Shown piece after piece: positions 49,001-61,000 of a stretch of 64,000 bases of DNA. Location of the stretch: the NCBI GenBank assembly GCA_963576735.1, contig OY755181.1, positions 5,270,001 through 5,334,000 on the forward strand, read 5' to 3'. Under the pieces are notes generated by a model, which was not told the origin of the DNA, did no database searches, and saw only the letters and a program-made list of their open reading frames with translations. A program made the position numbers and the translations under genes. This stretch comes from Bedellia somnulentella (lineage: Eukaryota > Arthropoda > Insecta > Lepidoptera > Bedelliidae). Position 1 is the stretch's first letter. Each line of letters opens with the position of its first letter.

Positions 49001-52000
49001 TTACATAATTATTATCGAGCAATTTTCGATTCACATTTAATCATTAAATCGTTGCTTGTAAACTTTACCTTCTTTTATTGTGCCACAATTTTCTAAATTT
49101 AATAATATATGCAGGCACAGCTATTTTACCACAGCATCGGCATTATGCTGGGCAACAAAATTGCCCCAAGTTGCAATCTATATATTGCTTTAGCGATACA
49201 CTTGATGGCAATATGTTCATATCGCCTCTTTACAAGAACAATGTGACATCTCAGCAAAAACGATTTTTTTATTGTTTGATATTCAAATCCGCGATGTCGA
49301 ATTTTATTTTCTACAAAAACGCGGCATTTTTTAAGTGAATCTTCGAGAATTTTGAGTGAAAGAGACGACACGGTGTCGTGGCAAATGGCGTTATCACGTT
49401 GTCTCTTTTTGTGTGGCGCTCAACTTCGACAGCGCGACAAGTTAGTTGGCCCTGCACTCGTGACCAGTGAAGTGCTCCCGCTTTTCACAAAAAACGTGAC
49501 ATCACGAGTATATCACGTTTTTATTGCAAACGTAAGTTTCTTTTTGTTAAATAGTTTTAATTAAATAATGTGATATACTTATTTAACTCGTTTTTGTTGT
49601 AAAATTCGTGTGTATTAAAAATGGGATAACTAATATTGTCACGTTATTGATGAAAAAGTTACAAGTTTTCTTTATGATATCTTATATTGTAACCATTTTG
49701 TTGATGAATCATTTAATAATACTATGGGTTATTTTATTTAAAATCATTTTTTTTGAAAATTTTCAGTTTGGCCTTATAATTGTTCTAATATATTACATTA
49801 TACATGCTAAAATAAAGCAACGTTTACGAATTTATTTTTCAGATGGGATCGCGATCTAGGAAGTTAGTTCAATTGGCTACAGGTGATAAAAGTAATTCAA
49901 GTGTACAAATAAGTGATTTAAACTCTCAGATAGACATTTTAACACAAGACGAGAATGAAAATGCTCAAAGCTCAACCAATACATTGCAGACACCAAAAGA
50001 AGGTATTTTTTAACTTGTAATAATATAAATTGTTTAAGTTATGTTCCTATTAATTCATTCATTAATTCAATCCACTTTGTAGATAAAGAAATCGCAGTAT
50101 CTTCCAACCGACCTCGTAGTAATTCGATTAATAGCAGTAGTTCCTTCAGTTCAAGCAGTTCTTCGGATTCTAGCAGTTCTTCAAGCTGTACTCCATCTAT
50201 GTATCAAGGAAAGTTAGTTTAAAGTCAGTGTGTCTATGTCATCAATAACTAAGTTACAAGAAAAGTTACGGAATATGAAAAAAGTTAATAGATACGAAGC
50301 AGTATTAATGTTTATTTTCAATTTAGAAGCTTAAAAATGACTATGTGTTTGATTTTACTAACCTCAATTTGTCAATACAAGTAGCAGCCCGTCGTAGTTT
50401 ATATCCTCAATTTTTGTGATAATATTGGAATGCACCTCACATTTCAAGAAATTGATTGCATTTATGATGTTTCAGACAGCGACGACTCTCTAAAGGATCC
50501 TAATTATGAAGTTCAACCATCAAAACCTGCTGAGTATTCTTCTGATTCTGATGAAGCACATGATGCCACTACCAACTGGTATAACATTTCGGATGATCAA
50601 AATTTGTTTACATCTAATATTGTTTCAATAAACACGGAAAACTACAAACAACCACTTCCTTCTACAAGTGAAAATGCTATAGTATTACAGGATCTTGGTG
50701 TGATAGAGAACAACAACTCCTCTGCGATTGAAAACATAAGTAACGGAAATGCTGTAAGTCCCATAGTGTATAATTCTAGTCCAACTAAAACTGGTAAAAA
50801 AAGAAGATTAAATAAAGCAAACTGGATAACCAATGTAGCTAAACGACTAAGAAATAGTGGGAAGCCTTATCAATGTACCAAATCAAAAAAATACATACCA
50901 AGTCGTGAATTGAAACCTTGTTGTACAGAAAAATGTAAATTTAAATGTAGATCTAAATTTACGGAGGATCAAAGGCAGACCATTTTAAATGACTTCTGGA
51001 GCTTAGGCGCAATAGAAAAACAATGTTCATTTATTGCTAATAGCGTAGACATAGTCAAACCAAAACAGCGTTACGTTAAAGTTGACTCTGATGGAAATGT
51101 TGCATCTGTTCGAAACAATAACAACGCATTTTTTTTGACTATGTCTGGTGAAAAAACAAGAGTTTGTAAATTGTTCTTTAAAAACACCTTGGCAATTAAT
51201 AATAGACCCATAGAAACAGCTTTAAAAAAGAAAAATCGCAATACTAGTATTTCTACCATGAAAGATAACCGAGGTACACATCATACAGTAGACGAAAGCG
51301 TTAAAAATGGTATCAAACTGTTTATCCAGTCTATACCGAAGATTGAATCACATTACATCCGGGCAAACTCAAACCGATACTATATTGATGGTAGCAAAGC
51401 TATGACGGATCTTCATACAGACTATATAAAAAAATGCAAATAGGAAAACGCCCCCTATGGAACTTACATTACCTTTTACCGTATTTTTACACAAGATTTT
51501 AACATTTCGTTTTTCACTCCTAAAAAAGATTTATGCGATCTATGCGAAGCTTATAAAAACCTCACGAATGAAGAGAAAGAATCTAAGAAACAAGATTACG
51601 ATTTACATATTAAAGAAAAGAATTTATACCGTATTGAGAAAGAAAAAGATAAGAACAACAAAAATATTTTTGTAGCGGTGTATGATCTTCAAGCAGTGTT
51701 CCAATGTCCCAAAGGAGACGTATCAGTTTTTTATTATAAGTCCAAACTAAATGTTCTTAATTTAACAATTTACAACTTACAAAATAATTCAGTTGAGAGT
51801 TATGTATGGGATGAGTCGAACGCTAGTAGAGGCGTAAACGAAATTGGTACGTGTGTTTACAAATACTTGGAGAAAATTTCCGCAACAGCTGCTGATGGCC
51901 TCGATGTAGTATTTTATTCAGACAACTGTGCTGGACAGCAAAAAAATAAGTTTATGATCTCAATGTATACTTACGCAGTCAAAACTCTGCCGAATCTCAA

Positions 52001-55000
52001 ATCGATTACACACAAATTTCTCATTAAGGGGCATACGCAGAACGAGGGCGATTCAGCTCACTCTCAAATAGAGAGAGAAGTTAAAAGGCAATTGAGATCA
52101 GGACCAATGTACACACCTGACGCATTTATCGGGGCTATAAAGGCGGCACGTAAAAAGAGCGAGCCATTTCATGTCAATGAATTGTGTTTCGATGATTTTT
52201 TTGATTGGAAAAGTATATGTACTCAAATGAACTTTGCAATCACAAAAGATGAAGACAATAATACTGTAAAACTGGCTGGACTAAAGATGATAAAAGTTCA
52301 AAGTTCTGATCCCGATGCCATATTTTTTAAAGTATCATACGCTGATGAATTATTCAAGAAAGCTATAGTGGTGAGAAATAAGAGAAATAATAGCGCAAGC
52401 ATAAATTTAGATTTGAAAAAAGCCTATGTTCAAAAACCTGGACTAGCCGAAAGAAAAAAAGCTGATCTCATGGATTTGGTCAATAAAAATCTAATTCCTA
52501 GATACCATAAGCCATTTTATGAATCATTGTAATAGAAAAGACTGACAAAGTAACTGATTTTTTTAAAAAATATTTAAGTGTTTTATTGGTAAAGAAAATT
52601 AGTAATTCTTTTTTAAGAAAAAAGACTGATTAAGTATTTGTTTTTTTAGAAAATGTCTTCGATAAAGTGACAGTACCTCCTAACTGCAGCTGTGTTGAAG
52701 TTTAAGTCCATTTAATTAAAAACGTCGATATTCTTTAAAATTGTTAGGATTAGTATTTATTGTCAATTTAACGACGATATAAGTGTTTTTATTAGTAATT
52801 AGAGAATTTGTGATAGTTCATCAAAGAAGAGGGTTATGTTTCTTTTTTAATTTTGATTTCGTGATACTTTAAAACTCGGTGCCATAATTGTGAAAGAAGT
52901 GGTTAATTATTGTTAGGTAACTTTAAGTAGGTACAGTTAACTTTTTGATTTTTATTATTTTTATGAAAGTAATTTTTTAGCTAAGTATCTACCTTATTAT
53001 AATTTTAAGTTACCTTATAATTAAACGAAGTTCTTAGTACGATGTGATTGATTGATCTATTGTTGTTATTGCCTTAAACTACTTTCATGGTGTGGTAATG
53101 CCATTGTTTTTGTTAAAATTGTTTTTAAAATACAATATCTTTTTTTTAACAGCGTGTTTTATTTAAGTTATCACTCAGCCTTACACCTAAATTTAACACC
53201 AACAATGTGATATATAAATATGTTACAATCATTTTTTGACATATTTTCATCAAAAACGTGACATGTGATTCTGTGTTTTTTAAAACCAGTTTTTTTTACT
53301 TATTTCATATTGAACTGAGGTTCTTTAGATAATTTTCAGAAAGAACATTAATAACAGCAAAACTTTCATTCCTTTCATACAGTAAAATTATCAATGTTTT
53401 AAAATTTATCAACACTTAAATGTTTAAAACTGCTCTGCTGTAAAGTTGTGGTTTAAAAAATATCACATTGTTCTTGTAAAGAGGCGATATATATGATAAC
53501 AGGAAATAGGTATTTGAAATAAAAAACAAGGATACGAAAAGAAGACATTTATTTATATTATATATATTTATTATCGAACACAAGTAAAGCCACTTTTGTA
53601 AAATCCACACAAAGCAATATCTTAAAATTATTCAACAGCAACACATAGTTATAGTGTAGTAGTCTATTAAATGACAATACAAAGCAATGTTTTAAAACAA
53701 ACTGCCAAATTAATCCATATTATAATAGTGCATGCAGCTATATAAATATATTTTAACCCCAACCGCACAGCTATACAAATAATTGAGGTAGCATTTTAAC
53801 TTACACAGCAATAATACAAAACTTTATTAAAAACTCACACATAATAAGAGTTGCATTTAAAGGACTATTGTATCATGCTTGTCTTATTTGATACACTTAC
53901 TTACAATATGTTACCAATACTGACTAACTAAAATGTTTTTAATTCATCAAGACATACTCATTTCAGTTACACACAGTATAGTAGTTCACTATTTAACTAA
54001 AACTAAATAAGCAAAACAAATTTGCAACTGCAACACTTATATACTATTAAGAAGCTTCTTGGTCTTATTAGAGGACATTCAAAGTAAGATGGGTATATAT
54101 ATATAATGATACTCCTTTTCTGCAATGTTCTGAAAATAAAGAAAATATGCATTAGTTACTTCGGTGATTCTAAGTATAATCTAGTCATAACACCTCCATT
54201 CATAACCTTACGATGGGGTACAGAGATCATGTGTACTGCTCAACATGGTCACCTAACGTTCTTATTTAGGTGTCTATGCCTACATGAAGCTTTACTTGTA
54301 CATACATGAACAATACATAATTAAATGAACTGAGAAGTTTTGTCTAGATATATATACCCTGTTTTATACAAAATAATGTGATTTATAGCCATGAGTATAG
54401 GTATGGTGTGGCATAGGTAAGTATAAGTGTTATGTCTATTCCAAAATAAGATTGAGGAGTAATATTTAATTTTTGGTTTAACTACTTATTTCATATCATC
54501 GTCAATACAAACATAGGATCGCGTCAAAAGTTCTCACTGGGGAAGGCAGACACTATCAATCATTACTTTTAGATTCATATAGCATTCTCTATAGGATTTA
54601 GATTGCGAATTGTTTCTTTTTTATTTCTTGTACGCTATACTTACGACTTGTAAAAAGTGATATGAAAACTTACGATTTTATTAAGTCTCATCCGATCAAT
54701 ATCGGTTTGCCGGATTCTTTGATCTCCGGATGGGCCTCAAGTTACGAGGGTCCACAACTCCACATGGTCTATCCACTTGTGCATTGGAGGGATGAAGCCA
54801 AATAGTGGCTAAATCGGGGATGGTGTTTTGAGTTTCGAATACACTGGTCTGTAAAGTTAAAAAAATGCACATTAAACTTATACAACACATTTATAATCAC
54901 TCGCATATTCATAAAGAAACTTATATACTTACTATATCAACAAATAGTACTCCATCCTTGAAATCCGTTTATTTATATTTAAAACCGATAGACAAGACAC

Positions 55001-58000
55001 ATAACAAAACAACACGAAACGGCCATCTTGTTTATGTGGCAAATAACCCATAGAATGACAACTTTTCTCTGCCAACGTCAACAAAATCTTGAAATTTTCT
55101 ACCTGTTGAAATTTCGTTTACTCAAAGCTGTACAAATGGTATATTATCCATAATGTGTTATGAAACGAGAAAAATATAAGAGTGTATTTAATATACCTAC
55201 ATAAACCTCTAAAATGGGTAAAATAATTAGACGTAAGCAAAGTGGTAGAAAGACACCAACTAATTTTGAATGAACTCAAATAAACACTAAAATAAAAAGT
55301 AAAAAACCTAATTGACCGACGGAAAGTGAACGAATAAACGTCTTCTCGGCCATGAAAGATTTGTCGTCCTCTCTCGACATACAAGACTGTGCTAACAAAA
55401 GTGGGAGGAGTCCGAGAATTTTGGAAGCCACGACAGACGAGATATCTCGACTGTTATTACTTGCTATACTAGCGCCGCAGAAAATATTTTTTCGACGATA
55501 ATTCCTCAATGGTATGTTTGATCATGACATACGACTCAGCAATGTCCACTTGATCACTGTGCCAAATTTGGTTAAAATCGGTCGGAGGATTACGACCACA
55601 AAGAAGTGGCCTACCCGCGTATAGCAGAAAAAATAAATTTATATTATATGTTACAATCCATTTTCTACTTTCTCAACTTCCAAAAGTGGCTTATTATCAT
55701 AGTATATGTATGCATTTACCTTCATGATAAGCAAATATCTCCATACTAGGCTCCGTATAAGGGTTGTAGGCCGGTTTGAACTGAAGTTTCTCAAAGCCGA
55801 GCCTCTTGAAGAAGGTGTCCAGGGTGCCAATCAACTCGGCCAGGCCTATATCCCTGTCGGCTATCACGCCTTCCACTTGGTGGAATTCTGCGAGATGGGT
55901 CGCGTCTAGCGTTTCGTTGCGGAATACCTGGGGAATAGAAATGGATGCTAATGTTATTAAATATAAATATATGTTATGCTGTTTACTGTCGGCTTAGAAT
56001 AGCACTACCCAAATTCTTCCGGTGGGTGTACGTAGGAGGCGACTAACGGTATTGGGGCTTTTAAGGGATTTTTGGGCGATGCGGTTGGAGACCCATTTAC
56101 CAACAACCTTTAATTTAACATCTTTTCCCGACTTAACTTTCCAAAAGTGGCGTAGGAATTTCTGATTCCTTAGCTCAGGCTACCCCTTCTAGGGATTTAT
56201 AGCCGTGAGTATATGTATGTATGTATGTTTGTTATTAAAATAAAAGCGTTTGTTTGTTTTTCTTGAACGTTTTACTGCCAGATATAGACCGATTAACAAA
56301 AAGATAGCCTATTTACGAGGAAAACCTAAAGGGAAAAATATCAAATATAATCAGAGTGTTACTAAAATCGTTTGCAATAGAATCCAACAATCATGTAAAC
56401 AAATATGGCGGACTGACATTGACAGCGTATTGTTTATGCCCATAGTGATGTCATAGTGTTCTTATTTAATTTTAATTAAATTAATTTTTCTAATTATTTT
56501 AATTTTAAGTCATAGACTATGGCCCATAGTAGGATAGGTACTAAAATAAAACTGACTAAAAAATACCAATCGTATGCCATATCAAAGTCCGTGATGCCGT
56601 GCAAAGGTCGTCGTTCCAAGAAAAATATGTCCAGCCAAATCGTAAAGCAAAACAAAAGTCCAAAAATGAGAATGCAAAGTCGTAGAAATCGGAAACAGAA
56701 AACGGAAACAGAAAACACTAATGCACAGCGAACCCACAGAACAGTGAATGACTGTGAATGACAATTCTAACAAAATAGCCACCTGTCAATTTTTAAAAAC
56801 TAACCATTATTTTTATGGCTTAGGATACAATCCGTTTTGGTTAATTATATTAAGCTTGAATTTTTTTTTTTATTTAATTCACATATAAATTAAAATAATT
56901 TATTAAATTAAAAATAAAGGATAACTTCAGATTACGAACAACACTAACTTTTCAATGACTTATAGAGTTCGATGAGTAAAAAACTAAGATGACAGCTTGT
57001 CAAATACTTCGAAATTTTTACGTTGCAAATGTTTTAACAAATTTAACTTATAAATACAAGTTAAATCGTGTTGAAGATAATGTGAAAACAATGGTGCATT
57101 CGTTGAAATCAGACTATGTTCATAATTGATCGTCAAATGTATGTGATTACGGAGTAATCTTGACAATTTGGTTTGTTTACATGATTGTTGGATTCTATTG
57201 CAAACTAGATTAACTAGTGCGACGTTAAACAATAATATGTATTACTCATAAATAAAAGATGTTATTAAAGAAAAGAAAAATTTCGACACTGGCGGGGTTC
57301 GAACCCGCGACCTTCGGGTATACGCCCCCGTCGCTCTGCCAACTGAGCTACAGTGTCAGTTGGCATCCAGCGCGAAATTTCTCTATCCTTTGTTTCTTTT
57401 TTTACACGTTCAAGTAGTGTTTGCGTTTCCTACCTCCGAATTTTAACTAATTCGGACGGCCACTTGTCTACCTTTTCAGATAGAATGCAAATGTTGGAAA
57501 CGCCTAACTATCACATAATTTAATGTTTTTTGACATGAATTCCTCATGTGGAGATTATTACTCATAAATAAAAGATGTTATTAAAGGAAAGAAAAATTTC
57601 GACACTGGCGGGGTTCGAACCCGCGACCTTCGGGTATACGCCCCCGTCGCTCTGCCAACTGAGCTACAGTGTCAGTTGGCATCCAGCGCGAAATTTCTCT
57701 ATCCTTTGTTTCTTTTTTTACACGTTCAAGTAGTGTTTGCGTTTCCTACCTCCGAATTTTAACTAATTCGGACGGCCACTTGTCTACCTTTTCAGATAGA
57801 ATGCAAATGTTGGAAACGCCTAACTATCACATAATTTAATGTTTTTTGACATGAATTCCTCATGTGGGGATTATTACTCATAAATAAAAGATGTTATTAA
57901 AGGAAAGAAAAATTTCGACACTGGCGGGGTTCGAACCCGCGACCTTCGGGTATACGCCCCCGTCGCTCTGACACTGTAGCTCAGTTGGCAGAGCGACGGG

Positions 58001-61000
58001 GGCGTATACCCGAAGGTCGCGGGTTCGAACCCCGCCAGTGTCGAAATTTTTCTTTCCTTTAATAACATCTTTTATTTATGAGTAATAATCCCCACATGAG
58101 GAATTCATGTCAAAAAACATTAAATTAATATGTATTACTGCCTGCTTGCAGACGTCCCAAGTATGAAGAATAAACGGACATGTATGAACAGATTAATGGA
58201 TGTAAAAGAAGTCAGACAAATTGCTAGTTTTTTTTTCTAACGATTAGAATCGAATAGAATAGAAAAACCATAAAGCATTTGTAAAGGGTTTTCGGTTGAA
58301 GATACGGAGGTCTTGGGTTCGCTTCCCGAACGCCGTGTGAATAGCCTGTCACGTGACTATGTACAACCCTGCTCATGTTGTTTTCCCTCATCGTTAAAAA
58401 TCTTGGAACCCACGAGAAAATATGGGGCATTGCAATTCCAAGTTATATTACACCGTTATTTTTTTAATTTTACTTATATTATTGTTACCTTATCAATGCT
58501 GAAATATTTTTGAGGAGTGAACTCTTTCTCTTGCGCTAGTTTGTACAGCATTCGCGCGCTCACTGCAGTGGTGTGGGTTCTTAACAGGTTCTTTTGAGCC
58601 TCTTCTATCTTCCACTCATATCTGTACCCCTGCGAAAATATGTTTAAATAAAATAAGTTGACTGTCACATAGTTTTTTTTTAAAAACACAAATATTTTAG
58701 TAAAGAGCAACTAAAAATGCAACTCGGAATTAAAATAGTATCTATTATCTACTAAACCAAGATTCTGATTTCGATTTTAATCATAGAATAGTGTATAGTG
58801 ATATATTTATCAAATGATGACATGATAGTCCAGTGGGTAGAACACCCGCCCGAAAACAGAAGGGCGTGAGTTCCAATCCTGGGACGGGCCTACACCAATT
58901 TGTCTTTTCTAAAGTCATATGTGTGGTTAATTTATCATGGTTGTTAACGGTGAGGGAAAACATCGTGAGGAAACCCACATGGCTGAGTTGTACTTAGTCA
59001 TGTGACAGTGTATTCGTACAAAACGGCGATAGGCCTGCCCCCTATCACGTGAGTACACTGTCTAAGCAAAACGTGGGTACCTTCTCTGGAAACTAGATGG
59101 CGCTTGCCATGTGAGTTCAGAAGTATTGGTACCTCTGCCAACCCCTTCGGGGATAAACGGCGTGAACGTTTATGTTATGTTTATGTTATGTTTTATACCT
59201 TTTCAGGTCGGAACACAACAGTTTCTCAACAGAAAAAAGTTTATGCACCCCTTTGAGTATATAACATAGGTAATAAAGTTGTGACAATGACCATGGTTAC
59301 CAATCATTTGCATTATATCATAAATCTTTATTTCTTATTCTTGGGTGTCATTTATATTCCAATTAGGTGTAATCAAATATATCGCAGAATCAGCAAAAAA
59401 ATATTTGGGCGTTACATTCTTCGATATTTTAGCTACAAATCTCAAACAAACACACAATAAAGGAGGATGGGCACAAATGTATGGCACCTGGTCCCAGCAC
59501 CAATCAGGATGAGTGGAAAGGTACGTCGTTGGAAAGATTATTTTTATACAATAAAGATAACTAAAGCGGTTGTCCTAAATTGCTGCCGTTTTTGAGAAAG
59601 ATTACTTTAAAAGATTTATTTGACAAGACTGTTCGTCATGTTTGTTTCATGTTTTTGATACATTTTCGATTTAATTATGACAATTTATTGCAAACTCTTG
59701 ATAGTTTTTACAATGTCGCTTCAGCATTGAGATGTTTTAATTATAACATAATTACTAACTTACACCAGACACATTATCATAATTTCACATAATTAACGAA
59801 ATCAAGATTTTCAAAAACCTGTACATCTAAATCGGCAGCTGCCCATATACCATATATAAAATGCCCATCCTCTTTTGCTATGAGTTCCATAAAATTTAAA
59901 CAAAAATCACTTACCAAAGACCCGTATCCACCTTCACTGTGCACCTTCCTGACTCTCTCCACATATTCTTTTGGTAGCTCACCACAACTGGCCGGCTCGA
60001 GCAGAAAGAAAGTGTCATGAGAATCTCTAGCGGGATGCTGCTGCGGTTGGAACAACGCATCGAAGTTCCAGAAAGAACTTTCTACAAAGTTATTCGTCGG
60101 CATCTCTGAGAAACCCATCTCTAAGAATATCTCGCGGAATTCTGAACGCACTTTTAGTAGCGGATGCAAATGGCCGCAGTCTATTGCTGCACCTAGAATA
60201 TTTAGATTGAGGTTTAGAACAGTGTCTTCAGAAACCAATATATTTAGATATTTAATTACTATTACACCTTCTTATCCAACAGTGTATGTAGGCCTTCCTA
60301 AAATAAAATATTTTAAAAATACAAAGTGGAGATCAAGGAATTAATGGGGAAAGTATAATTAATGTATGGATATTTATGTCAATGTAAAAAAGAACCACTT
60401 ACCCATAGCATCAAAATTATAAGGTTTGAATTGCAACGTCTTCCAGGAGCCAGTTAACAACATTTCCGTAGTTAAATCAGTCTCCATCTTTTTTATGGTC
60501 GTAGAAAACTGTGGTCCTTTACTTAAATCAAAACTCTTCAATGTGACCTCTTGTAGTAGTTTTCGTTTCTTGTACTCATTACGCACATTGTCTGGTATAT
60601 TACAAAAGCCTTTTTTAACTTCTATTAAATGTTCTTGAACAGTGTCTGTAATTGTATCAACTTTTCTTTTGACCAGCGGAGGTGCTACCGATTTGTCTAT
60701 GAGAATCCAACCCGCTGACATGGCTTTGCTGAATCCTACTTTTGCATTTGGTGATGACTGTAAAAGAAAAAGATTAATTACTTATGTTTTATAACTTTTT
60801 TTACCACAGTGATGTTAATTTTGTTTTACACTTTTTTTAAATCTAATTATTATACATATATATATTTATATTAATCCATAAAGATAGTAATATGTGGAAA
60901 CTTGTAATTGGCATTAAGTTATATATTTCGTTTTAGCTATAAAAATCTTAAGTTTTCCAAAGAAAATAAAATAAAATAAATTTATTCCGCACACAAACAG

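Noticed and set aside
49126..49371. 81-codon - strand ORF over the left end of the DDE element
   Set aside because: It crosses the transposon border and has no recognisable pattern.
57970..58042. Possible functional tRNA gene
   Set aside because: A and B boxes are good, but the anticodon stem has a mismatch and an eight-base loop, and the unit is one of many repeat copies.
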